From: Planctomycetaceae bacterium
Lineage (GTDB): Bacteria > Planctomycetota > Planctomycetia > Pirellulales > Pirellulaceae
Reading direction: 5' to 3'
Assembly (NCBI GenBank): GCA_003455945.1
Contig: DMPQ01000494.1
Coordinates: 1-8,438 of the forward strand
Length of the DNA stretch: 8,438 bases
How positions within the stretch are numbered: the stretch's first letter is position 1; each line of letters opens with the position of its first letter. Shown piece after piece: positions 1 through 6,577 of the stretch. Made by a program: the position numbers and the translations under genes. A model generated the notes under the pieces. It made no database searches. It saw only the letters and a list, made by a program, of their open reading frames with translations, and had not been told where the DNA came from.

Positions 1-1409
1 AGACGCCGATGTCCGAGACGCCGGCGACCGAGGCGCCTGCTCAGGAAACTCCGGCTGCCGAAACTCCGGCTGCAGAAACTCCGGCTGCAGAAACTCAGGC
101 TGCAGAAACTCCGGCTGCTCCCGCTGCCGACGACAAGCTTTCCGGATCGTGGAGCTGCCGATTCCTCGGTGATCGCTTCCCGGCCGATCGCGCCTCGTTC
201 GATCTGATCCTGCGTCGCGATGCCGAAGGGAAGGTGACCGGAACCTATCGTTCGACGCAGCTCGAAGGGACCGTCTCGGGCGGGACGTTCGAAGCGGCGA
301 CCGGCACGGTGACGCTGGCGATCGAGACCGAGCGATCGGCGATCGCGGTCACCGCCAAGCTCGAAGGGACCAAGCTGACCGGTTCGCTCGACGTCAACTC
401 GGGCTCGATGGTCATCGAGTTCGAAGGGACTCGCGCCGGCGACGCGCCGGCCGCTGCCGACGAAGCTCCTGCGAGCACCGGACCGACGGACCGTCTCGGT
501 GCGCTCGTCCCCGGTCCGCGCTGGGTCAGCTCGATCGAGGCGTCGCGGTTCCAGGCGGGCCGGATCTATCTGACGCTCGACGGTCATCGTTCCGACGACC
601 TCGAGCCGTACGTCTTCGCGTCGGAAGATCACGGCAAGTCGTGGCGGTCGATCCGCGCGAACCTGCCGACCGAGGCGGGGACCTGCCACGTGATTCGCGA
701 GGATATGCGCCGTCCCGACATCCTGTACCTGGGATGCGAGATGTCGCTGTGGGTCTCGCTCGATCGCGGGCTGTCGTGGCATCCGTTCCGCGACAATCTG
801 CCGACCGTCGCGATTCACGAGATCGCGCAGCATCCGACCGCCGGCGAGATCGTGCTCGGCACCCACGGCCGCAGCATCTGGATCGCCGACGTGACGGCGC
901 TGCGTCAGTTCGACGCCGACGCCTTCACCGAGCCGGTGGTGCTCTTCCGCCCGAACACCGCGATCCTCTGGCGGAGCGTGGTTCAGGCGGGCGACAGCGG
1001 CACGCGTCGTTTCATCGGCAGCAATCCGCCGAGCGGCGCCCGCATCAGCTATGGGCTGGCCGATGCGGTCGAGACCGTCTCGATCACCGTCCAGGATCTC
1101 GAGGGGACGGTGCTCGCGAACCTGACCGGTCCTGTCGAAAAGGGTTTCCATACGGTCAACTGGGATCTGCGACGCGAGGTGCGTCAGCGCGGCCGAACCG
1201 GTCGCGGCCAGACGGCCGCTCCGGGACGCTATCTGGTCGTGCTGAAGGCCGGCGACGTCGAGAAGCGGACCGTCCTCGAGGTCGAGGCCGATCCGGATCA
1301 GCCGGTGGACGATGCCGCGACCGAGGATCTCGACGCCTTCTTCGAGGAAGTGCTCGGCAGCGGCGAGGAAGACGAGGGAGCGGATGATGACCAGGACAGG
1401 ATCGAGTGA
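1..1409 (+). CDS. Sortilin/VPS10-like BNR propeller protein with inserted beta module (5' partial)
   Basis: This is the C-terminal part of a large secreted BNR (sortilin/VPS10-type) propeller protein, a family loosely annotated as glycosyl hydrolase; the substrate is unknown. Residues are numbered from the ATG at position 9. Residues 5-42 are a Pro/Ala/Glu-rich linker. Residues 43-143 form a beta-rich module (LSGSW at the start, IEFEGTRA at the end), followed by a second linker to about 160. Propeller sequence resumes near 168 with BNR motifs SEDHGKSW (205-212) and SLDRGLSW (250-257), then GTHGRSIWI (284-292). The terminal beta domain has FHTVNWDLR (380-388) and APGRYLVVL (404-412), and the tail is acidic. 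The ATG at 9 is probably internal: the frame is open to the window edge (Thr-Pro precede it), there is no ribosome-binding site or signal peptide, and the first blades are missing. Family members are usually near 1000 residues. Family placement is strong; enzymatic activity is not shown. Confidence 0.85.
   Translation, partial: TPMSETPATEAPAQETPAAETPAAETPAAETQAAETPAAPAADDKLSGSWSCRFLGDRFPADRASFDLILRRDAEGKVTGTYRSTQLEGTVSGGTFEAATGTVTLAIETERSAIAVTAKLEGTKLTGSLDVNSGSMVIEFEGTRAGDAPAAADEAPASTGPTDRLGALVPGPRWVSSIEASRFQAGRIYLTLDGHRSDDLEPYVFASEDHGKSWRSIRANLPTEAGTCHVIREDMRRPDILYLGCEMSLWVSLDRGLSWHPFRDNLPTVAIHEIAQHPTAGEIVLGTHGRSIWIADVTALRQFDADAFTEPVVLFRPNTAILWRSVVQAGDSGTRRFIGSNPPSGARISYGLADAVETVSITVQDLEGTVLANLTGPVEKGFHTVNWDLRREVRQRGRTGRGQTAAPGRYLVVLKAGDVEKRTVLEVEADPDQPVDDAATEDLDAFFEEVLGSGEEDEGADDDQDRIE
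45..119 (+). repeat. 15-bp tandem repeat, five units, encoding ETPAA
   Basis: Five head-to-tail 15-bp units (gaaactccggctgcn) begin at 45, 60, 75, 90 and 105. The fourth has one internal change (cca-type codon to cag), giving ETQAA instead of ETPAA. The repeat is in frame and forms the linker before the inserted beta module of the propeller protein. Its GAA and ACT codons differ from the GAG and ACG/ACC that dominate the rest of the gene. The near-identity of units 2, 3 and 5 suggests recent expansion by slippage. Degenerate ETP motifs just upstream suggest an older, longer tract that may continue beyond the window. Confidence 0.9.
1376..1380 (+). promoter_or_regulatory. Ribosome-binding site for the small secreted protein
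   Basis: GGGAG lies 3 nt before the ATG at 1384 and 6 nt before the ATG at 1387. Spacing favours 1387 as the true initiation codon, which would shorten the protein by one Met. The site sits within the last codons of the upstream gene, consistent with translational coupling. Confidence 0.5.
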
Positions 1410-1989
1410 GATCGGACGCGGACTGAAGTTCGGACTCTCGGCAGCGGCGCTCGCGCTGCTCGGCGGAGCTCCGTTCCCGGCGATCGGTGCGGCGGCTCAG
1501 GAGGGAACCCCTCCCGCCGCCGCCGCTCCGGCCGCGCAAGAGACGCCGACCTCCGACGACGGCGCCGCACCGGAACTCGATGCGGCGACCAAGGAGCGGT
1601 ACGAGAAGTTCGAGCGGATGATGAACGGCGCGCGACTCGTCGGGCGCTTCTCGATCATCGGCCGCAACGAAGGGGCGGCCGATCAGGAAGAGGAGTACCT
1701 GATCCGGCGCGTCACCAAATCGACCGAAGGCGACCTGTGGGTCTTCATGGCCCGCATCAAGTACGGCGACAACGACTACACCGTTCCGCTGCCGATCGAG
1801 GTGAAGTGGGCCGGTGAGACGCCGGTCATCACGCTGACCGACTTCACGATCCTGGGTCAGGGGCCGTTCAGCGCGCGAGTCGTGCTGCATGACGGCAAGT
1901 ACGCCGGCACCTGGTCGCACGGCGAAGTCGGCGGGCATCTGATCGGCCGGATCGTCAAGGACGAAGCGGCCGATCCGCCGCAGCCCTGA
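1384..1989 (+). CDS. Secreted conserved protein of planctomycete type, unknown function
   Basis: The predicted product is a 201-residue exported protein of unknown role. Residues 1-39 look like a Sec signal: basic residues near 12-15, a hydrophobic stretch at about 16-38 (LKFGLSAAALALLGG), and a likely cleavage after AAAQ. A Pro/Ala-rich linker (40-70) precedes a folded domain from about 72 to 193. This domain contains LVGRFSIIG (85-93), ARIKYGD (123-129), VPLPIEVKWAG (134-144) and YAGTWSHGEVGGHLIG (173-188). From memory this pattern recurs in uncharacterised planctomycete proteins; I know no assigned function. The open frame extends back to 1312, but that part lies wholly inside the upstream gene and would bury the signal peptide. 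The ATG at 1384 or the adjacent ATG at 1387 fits better. The start overlaps the upstream gene by 26 nt, so the two are probably co-transcribed. Confidence 0.85.
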   Translation: MMTRTGSSEIGRGLKFGLSAAALALLGGAPFPAIGAAAQEGTPPAAAAPAAQETPTSDDGAAPELDAATKERYEKFERMMNGARLVGRFSIIGRNEGAADQEEEYLIRRVTKSTEGDLWVFMARIKYGDNDYTVPLPIEVKWAGETPVITLTDFTILGQGPFSARVVLHDGKYAGTWSHGEVGGHLIGRIVKDEAADPPQP

Positions 1990-2092
1990 TCGCTCCGGCC
2001 ATCGCCGCACACCGCCACGCTTCCAGCCTCTGCACGGGACGATCGGGCCCCAGCCGACGAGCCGTCACGACAAGTTCGCCGGATGATGCCCG

Positions 2093-2536
2093 ATGTCGGA
2101 ACTCGTTCTTTCGCTGCTGGTTTCGCTGGCGGCGATTCTGATCTGTGTCGGTGTGCACTTCGAAGGGCTGCTGTTCGCGTCGTGGGTCGTGAAGCAGATC
2201 GCCTATCGGCGGCTCAGGGTGGCGGTCGTGGTGACGATCGCCATCCTGCTGCACCTGGTCGAGATCGTCATCTTCGCCGTCGGCTGGTGGACGATCGCCC
2301 GTTCCGCGTCGGAGGAGATCGGCTTCGAGGTCCGGACCTTTGCCGATGCGGTCTACTTCTCGGTCATCACCTACACCACGGTCGGCTACGGCGATATCGT
2401 TCCGGTCGGCTTGGGACGGATGCTTGCCGGCATCGAAGCGCTGATCGGACTGGTGCTCATCGCCTGGACCGCGAGTTTCACCTTCTACGAGATGCAGCGT
2501 TACTGGGGGCCCGTGACCGAGCGACGCCATCACTGA
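2093..2536 (+). CDS. Small potassium-channel-like membrane protein (Ion_trans_2 pore)
   Basis: The product is a 147-residue inner-membrane protein predicted to conduct K+. The signature selectivity filter TTVGYGD occupies residues 95-101, preceded by a pore helix (about 84-94, ADAVYFSVITY). Flanking transmembrane helices are at about 43-66 and 108-131, giving the TM-pore-TM core of the Ion_trans_2 family. An additional hydrophobic helix at about 3-24 makes three in all. No RCK/TrkA-N or cyclic-nucleotide domain follows: the protein ends about 15 residues after the last helix, so gating must come from elsewhere or be simple. Channels of this kind tetramerise. No convincing ribosome-binding site precedes the ATG at 2093, and an ATG at 2083 opens a different, non-membrane frame. 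The gene lies 103 nt after its upstream neighbour and converges on the M20 gene. Pore assignment is firm; K+ selectivity is inferred from the filter. Confidence 0.9.
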   Translation: MSELVLSLLVSLAAILICVGVHFEGLLFASWVVKQIAYRRLRVAVVVTIAILLHLVEIVIFAVGWWTIARSASEEIGFEVRTFADAVYFSVITYTTVGYGDIVPVGLGRMLAGIEALIGLVLIAWTASFTFYEMQRYWGPVTERRHH

Positions 2537-3723
2537 CCGGCATCGTGATCCGGTAGGAACTCGAGCGCCCAGCGTTCGACCACGTCGACCGCCGCTTCGA
2601 GTTCGTCGATCGCGATCCACTCGTCGATCGTGTGCGCCTGATCGATCGAGCCGGGGCCGAAGACGACGACCGGCCCCCCCAGCTCCGCATACCGCGGCGC
2701 GTGCGTGCCGAACGGGACTCCGATCGGAACGGACGAGCGCCCGAGACGTTCGACCTGGCACGCGAGCGCGGCGGCGAGCGAACCGTTCCGATCGTCGACC
2801 AGCGGTAACGACTCGGTCCATGCCTCGCCGCTCGTCGCCCGAGCTTCCGGGATCGACGCGAGCAGCGCCGCCGTCTCGCCGCGAACGCTCTCGAACGTCT
2901 CGCCCGGAACCAGACGGCGGTCGATCTCGATCTCGCAGCGATCGGGAACGATGTTGACCGCCGTACCGCCGACGATCCGGCCGATCGACGTTCTCGGCCG
3001 GCCGCAGCGCGGATGATCGAGACCGCTCGTGCGAAGGCGCTCCGCGAGTCCGCTCCACGCGGCGATCACCAACCCCATCCGTTCGATCGCGCTGACGCCG
3101 AGTTCGGGGCGCGAGCTGTGAGCCGCGCGGCCGTGCGTGGTGATCGTCCAGCGCAGCACGCCGTTGTGCGCGACGACCGGTTGCAGGCCGGTCGGCTCCG
3201 CGACGACGACACCGTCGACGCGCTCCGGCACGCATGCCGCGAACTCGCCGCGCTTCCAGCGCCGGACCACGTCGATCGCTCCGGCCTGTCCGAACTCCTC
3301 GTCGCACGTCGCGACGAAGGCGATCGGCGGGCGCTCCGACGGCGAAAGAGCGGACAGACGCTCGAATGCGACGAGCATCGCCGCCATCGGTCCCTTGACG
3401 TCGCACGCTCCACGTCCGCACAGACGCCCGTCGACGATCCGCCCTTCGAACGGTCGGTCGCTCTCGGCCGCCGGCGGAACGGTGTCCTGATGGGCATCGA
3501 GAATCAACGTGCCGCGTCCCGGTTTGCCGGGCAACGTCGCGACGACGCTCGCTCGTCCGAAGGTTGCCTCGACCGCTTCCGCTGCGATCCCGCGCTGCGC
3601 GAACCAGTCGAGCAGGAACTCGGTCATCGCCCGTTCGCACGGCGGATCGTCAGGCGCTGCCGGACGCATCGGGCTGACGCTCGGAATCGCGATCAGTCGC
3701 TGCGCCAGTTCGAGCACGTCCAT
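2530..3723 (-). CDS. M20 family metallo-deacylase/peptidase (ArgE/DapE/CPG2 type)
   Basis: The product is a 397-residue, probably cytoplasmic, two-zinc amide hydrolase of the M20 family (acetylornithine deacetylase / succinyl-diaminopimelate desuccinylase group). All expected active-site residues are visible: H78 and the supporting D80 in DAHQD, the bridging D108 in GRGACDVKG, the general base E142 with ligand E143 in TCDEEFG, E176 in VVAEPT, and H364 in DQAHTIDEWI. The dimerisation domain spans about 187-295 and begins with HGRAAHSSRPELG. The PFGTHA (337-342) and GPGSIDQAHT segments resemble ArgE-like deacetylases, but sequence alone does not fix the substrate, and no arginine or lysine biosynthesis gene is nearby. 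The ATG at 3723 is supported by AAGGAG seven bases upstream. The stop overlaps the convergent channel gene by 7 nt. The gene is divergent from the Tat amidohydrolase. Confidence 0.93.
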   Translation of the reverse strand: MDVLELAQRLIAIPSVSPMRPAAPDDPPCERAMTEFLLDWFAQRGIAAEAVEATFGRASVVATLPGKPGRGTLILDAHQDTVPPAAESDRPFEGRIVDGRLCGRGACDVKGPMAAMLVAFERLSALSPSERPPIAFVATCDEEFGQAGAIDVVRRWKRGEFAACVPERVDGVVVAEPTGLQPVVAHNGVLRWTITTHGRAAHSSRPELGVSAIERMGLVIAAWSGLAERLRTSGLDHPRCGRPRTSIGRIVGGTAVNIVPDRCEIEIDRRLVPGETFESVRGETAALLASIPEARATSGEAWTESLPLVDDRNGSLAAALACQVERLGRSSVPIGVPFGTHAPRYAELGGPVVVFGPGSIDQAHTIDEWIAIDELEAAVDVVERWALEFLPDHDAGQ

Positions 3724-3730
3724 CGATCGA

Positions 3731-3736
3731 CTCCTT
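3731..3736 (-). promoter_or_regulatory. Ribosome-binding site of the M20 gene
   Basis: On the minus strand this reads AAGGAG, a near-consensus Shine-Dalgarno site, with 7 nt to the ATG at 3723. It is the strongest ribosome-binding site I see in the window and fixes the start of the M20 protein. Confidence 0.8.
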
Positions 3737-3964
3737 GCCCCGCGGTTTCGAGTGATCGGTTTACCCGTTGCACCGACGATCGGCCAGAGGCACCTCGGGA
3801 AACCGAGCGCCGCTCCGTCTTGGCCAACCGCTCGTTCGGCGCAACTCCCGAGTCCACAGGACCTCGCTCCCGTGACCGACGCGACTCGCTTCCGCTTCTT
3901 CCGCCGAGTCTAATGTCGCGGCCCCCTCCCCTTCTCTACCACCGACTTTCGGGAGCGACCGAGC
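3737..3964. promoter_or_regulatory. Divergent intergenic region expected to hold two promoters
   Basis: This stretch separates the minus-strand M20 gene from the plus-strand amidohydrolase, so promoters for both should lie here. I see no clear -35/-10 pair. The only AT-rich island facing the amidohydrolase is TCTAAT at 3909-3914, about 50 nt before its start, which is a weak -10 candidate. A small hairpin (ctcgg 3794-3798, GAAA loop, ccgag 3803-3807) lies nearer the M20 gene. Direct AT-poor sequence makes promoter calls by eye unreliable. GATC, frequent in the flanking genes, is absent from 3782 to 3996. Confidence 0.35.
3951..3955 (+). promoter_or_regulatory. Ribosome-binding site of the Tat amidohydrolase
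   Basis: GGGAG precedes the ATG at 3965 by 9 nt. It supports this start, which keeps the complete twin-arginine signal peptide. Confidence 0.55.
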
Positions 3965-4942
3965 ATGCCGCGCCGCACTGATGACTCGACTCGAACGATC
4001 GATCGACGGACCTTTCTGGCGAGCGGCGCTGCGGCGGTCGGCGCCACGGCGATCGGCAGCGCGACGCTTTCGGCGACGACCGATCTCGCCGCAAGCTCGA
4101 ACGACGGCGCGCGAACCGGCTACATCGACTCGCATGTCCATGTCTGGACCGACGATGTCGAGACGTATCCGCTCGATCCGAAGTGGCGCCCGGAGCAGAT
4201 GGAGCCGCGGGCGTTTCTGCCCGAAACGCTCCTGTCGCACGCTCGCCCCTGCGGCGTCGACCGGATCGTGATCGTGCAGATGAGCTACTACGGTTCGGAC
4301 AACCGCTACATGCTCGACGTCATGCAGTCGGCTCCGGAGAGTTGGGGCGGCATCGGGATCGTCGATCCGAACGATCATCCGGCCGAGGCGATGCGGCGAC
4401 TGGCCGCGAAGCGCGTGCGAGGCTTCCGAGTCCAGCCGCACGACGCGACTCCCGATCGCTGGCTCGACGACGATGCCTCGACCGCGATGTGGCGCGCCGC
4501 GAACGATCTGGGAGTCGCGATCTGTCTGCTGATCGATCCGCCGTTCCTCGCGTCGGTCGAGCGGATGCTGCGCAAGTTCCCCGCGACGCGCGTCGTGATC
4601 GATCACTTCGCGCGGATCGGCATCGACGGGATGGTTCGCCCGGCGGATCTCGACGCGCTCTGCGCGCTGGCCGAGTTCGAGCAGGTGCACGTCAAGGTCT
4701 CGGCCTACTACGCGCTCGGCCGCAAGACCGCGCCGTACGACGATCTGGGACCGATGATCCGCCGCGTGATCGATGCGTACGGTTCGTCGCGCGCGATGTG
4801 GGGGAGCGACTCGCCGTACCAGGTACTCGAAGGGCACACCTATGCCGACAGCCTGGCGCTGCTGACCGATCGACTGGAACTGAGCGAGGCGGAGCGGAAC
4901 GATCTGCTGCGAGGCACGGCGGAGCGACTGTTCTTCGCCTGA
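3965..4942 (+). CDS. Tat-exported amidohydrolase 2 family protein (COG3618 TIM-barrel hydrolase)
   Basis: The product is a 325-residue metal-dependent hydrolase of the amidohydrolase-2 superfamily, whose characterised relatives include sugar lactonases (L-fuconolactonase) and 2-pyrone-4,6-dicarboxylate hydrolase. The N-terminus is a twin-arginine signal: DRRTFLA at residues 13-19, then a hydrophobic Ala/Gly stretch to about 44. The enzyme is therefore likely exported folded with its metal. The barrel begins with IDSHVHVW (54-61), where H57 and H59 form the usual HxH ligand pair. Further expected residues are VRGFR (151-155), H214 in VIDHFAR, and D282 in MWGSDSPY, the catalytic aspartate. Length is normal for a signal plus a roughly 280-residue barrel, and nothing appears missing. 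The substrate cannot be read from the sequence; a lactone or similar cyclic ester is a family-based guess. It is transcribed divergently from the M20 gene, and 163 nt separate it from the next gene. Confidence 0.92.
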   Translation: MPRRTDDSTRTIDRRTFLASGAAAVGATAIGSATLSATTDLAASSNDGARTGYIDSHVHVWTDDVETYPLDPKWRPEQMEPRAFLPETLLSHARPCGVDRIVIVQMSYYGSDNRYMLDVMQSAPESWGGIGIVDPNDHPAEAMRRLAAKRVRGFRVQPHDATPDRWLDDDASTAMWRAANDLGVAICLLIDPPFLASVERMLRKFPATRVVIDHFARIGIDGMVRPADLDALCALAEFEQVHVKVSAYYALGRKTAPYDDLGPMIRRVIDAYGSSRAMWGSDSPYQVLEGHTYADSLALLTDRLELSEAERNDLLRGTAERLFFA

Positions 4943-5105
4943 GTCGCCGTAGTTTCGTGAGACCGGCCGATGGCCGGAATGCCGAGTCGTCACGACGACG
5001 GCGGCCGAAACCTCGGAGTTCAGTCGCGGCATTCCCGAGCTGCGCCGCAGCGCAAGCCGTCGAGCGCCCGCCGTCCGAAAACGCTCGGGGGTCGAAGAGG
5101 TCGCG
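4943..5105. other. Intergenic region with small inverted repeats
   Basis: There is no gene here. Just after the amidohydrolase stop is a perfect 6-bp hairpin, ccggcc (4963-4968) and ggccgg (4972-4977) with a 3-nt loop. It lacks a following T-run, so it is a poor intrinsic terminator. A second, longer-range inverted repeat pairs ggaatgccg (4976-4984) with cggcattcc (5027-5035) across 42 nt; it overlaps the first hairpin, so the two cannot form together. The purine-rich gaagagg at 5094-5100 is the likely ribosome-binding site of the next gene. Confidence 0.5.
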
Positions 5106-6023
5106 ATGGTCGTCGTCTGGAACATCCTCCCCGGGTTCGTCGACTCGTTCTGGACCACGGCGACGCTCGTGATGGTCCTCCTCGGTCCGTTCCTGGTCGT
5201 CCGCCCCTCCTTGCGTACCGCCGGATCGCTCCTCTCGGGCGCCTTGGTACTGCTGGCCGTGGCGCTGTCGGTCGAGTTCGTCGGCAAGATGGTGGCGCCG
5301 CTCGTTTCGTCGGGGCCCGCTGCGTTCGTCGACGGAACGTCGATCGTCGCGATGTTTCTGGTCGCGCTGGCGGCGCTTCGCGCCAGGAGCCTCCGCACGC
5401 CGCACGGTTCGGTCGAACTGCTCCGTCATGAAGGGGCAGTGCCGAGCGAGCTGCCGGTCGTCCGGAGCTGGCAGCTGAGTCGTTCGCAGGGGGCGTGTCG
5501 TTGGCCGAGCGTGCTCGGCCGGACGCTGGTGATCGAGGCGGGGGAGATCCGGCAGCGAAGCGACGGGCATCTCGAGATCGGCGGCTGGGCGTGGGAGGCG
5601 GGCGGAACCGGAGTGACGGTCTTGGCCGCTGCGCTGCTGTCGCTGATCGGATGCCTCGTTTCGCCGGCGTTTTGGTTGGTCCTGCCGATCGTCTATTTCG
5701 GGACGTGGCTGCTGGTCCACCGGATGCGTCGACGCCGGCTGACGATCGATCTGGCGACCGCCGACCGGATCGCCATCGATCGGACCAAGCAGGTCGTCGC
5801 GATCCGCTTTGCCTCCGCGGGACAGAGCCTCAGTTACTCGGCTCGGCTCGAGGAAGGGATCGAGACGCTCGAAGCGGCGATCGGCGGCAAGTATCCGCGA
5901 CGCTTCGATCCGCTCGAACTCGAACGAGTTGCGGATCGCGGCCTGCTCGGTTTGGCGGTCGTCCTGGTGCTCCTCGCCCTGATTTCGTTTCAGGCGATGC
6001 TGATCTTTCCGATGCGATGGTGA
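5106..6023 (+). CDS. Predicted multi-pass membrane protein, unknown function
   Basis: This 305-residue protein is not one I recognise. It has about six hydrophobic helices: three near the N-terminus (about 14-33, 40-62, 76-93), a close pair in the middle (168-186 and 188-205), and one at the C-terminus (279-301). A hydrophilic segment (94-167) separates the first two groups. After a basic stretch, HRMRRRR (205-211), which suggests a cytoplasmic side, comes a soluble segment (212-278) with alternating polar and hydrophobic residues (TIDLATADRIAIDR, then VVAIRFAS) and a short amphipathic helix near 249-260. That arrangement resembles the small PH-like domains of some bacterial membrane proteins, but this is only an impression. 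The start at 5106 is supported by gaagagg ending 5 nt upstream. It is followed 89 nt later by another small membrane protein on the same strand. Confidence 0.75.
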   Translation: MVVVWNILPGFVDSFWTTATLVMVLLGPFLVVRPSLRTAGSLLSGALVLLAVALSVEFVGKMVAPLVSSGPAAFVDGTSIVAMFLVALAALRARSLRTPHGSVELLRHEGAVPSELPVVRSWQLSRSQGACRWPSVLGRTLVIEAGEIRQRSDGHLEIGGWAWEAGGTGVTVLAAALLSLIGCLVSPAFWLVLPIVYFGTWLLVHRMRRRRLTIDLATADRIAIDRTKQVVAIRFASAGQSLSYSARLEEGIETLEAAIGGKYPRRFDPLELERVADRGLLGLAVVLVLLALISFQAMLIFPMRW

Positions 6024-6112
6024 CGCGCCCCGCGGTTCGACTGGGGAGTCGGCGTCGGGGCGAGACGCCGCACGTGAGGTCGATCGCGAGCGAAACGAGA
6101 ACGGAGCGGGCG

Positions 6113-6481
6113 ATGATCCGGACCGAGGAATGGCCCTGGCTGATCGCGGCGCTGGTCGTCGCGGCGTTCGGACTGTTCGTGACGCTCGCCTGGCCGGCGC
6201 ATCGCGGGAAGGCGTTCTGGCCGCTCGCGTTTCTCTTCTTTGCCCTGTCGCAGTCCTTGCCGCGGATGATCGAGGTGTTGCCGAACGGGATCTGGCCGAA
6301 CCGTTTCTGGGCCTCGTGGCAGGTCGCGGCCGGGCTCGCCTCGCTCTTTCGAGCCGCTTCGGTCGCCTGTCTGCTGGCCGGAGCGATGTCGTTTCGGCCG
6401 GTCGAAGCGACTCTTCCGTCCGAGCTGCGGGAACCCGACTCGGACGATTCCCGGACTGGTCGATCGGGCGACGAAGCGTAG
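6113..6481 (+). CDS. Small membrane protein, unknown function
   Basis: This is a 122-residue predicted integral membrane protein that I do not recognise. Three hydrophobic segments are visible: residues 9-27 (WLIAALVVAAFGLFVTLAW), 33-50, and about 69-94. They are followed by a polar, Ser/Asp/Arg-rich tail of about 28 residues. The frame stays open upstream to 5495, but that part is a shadow of the preceding gene and reads as Arg-rich, low-complexity sequence. The ATG at 6113 has GGAG at 6103-6106 with 6 nt spacing, and the hydrophobic character starts immediately after it. It lies between two other membrane-protein genes on the same strand and may be co-transcribed with them. The call rests on hydrophobicity pattern, ribosome-binding site and spacing, not on homology. 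Confidence 0.7.
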   Translation: MIRTEEWPWLIAALVVAAFGLFVTLAWPAHRGKAFWPLAFLFFALSQSLPRMIEVLPNGIWPNRFWASWQVAAGLASLFRAASVACLLAGAMSFRPVEATLPSELREPDSDDSRTGRSGDEA

Positions 6482-6577
6482 AGTTGGCTGGCGGAGGGGA
6501 ACGGCCGTGCGGAGCGGCGTTCGCCCGAGCCGAGGTCACTCCCCCTTCCCCGCCGCTGCTCCTTCCCGAGTCGTTCG

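Noticed and set aside
45..119. CRISPR-like repeat array
   Set aside because: The units are contiguous with no spacers, and they are in frame with the propeller gene.
1156..2010. Long minus-strand open frame opposite the propeller and small secreted protein genes
   Set aside because: The translation is Arg-rich and low-complexity, has no recognisable domain, and lies wholly opposite two well-supported genes; it is a product of GC-rich codon bias.
1955..3640. 561-codon minus-strand open frame overlapping the M20 and channel genes
   Set aside because: It is another frame of the same strand as the M20 gene, which has a complete active site and ribosome-binding site. The alternative reading is dominated by Arg, Gly and Asp.
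3794..3807. Structured RNA element or riboswitch from the GAAA-loop hairpin
   Set aside because: It is an isolated 5-bp stem with no surrounding conserved structure that I can recognise.
4963..4977. Intrinsic terminator for the amidohydrolase
   Set aside because: The stem is only 6 bp and is followed by aatgccg rather than a T-run.
3761..5398. 545-codon minus-strand open frame opposite the amidohydrolase
   Set aside because: No domain or start signal was found; the opposite strand encodes a complete Tat amidohydrolase.
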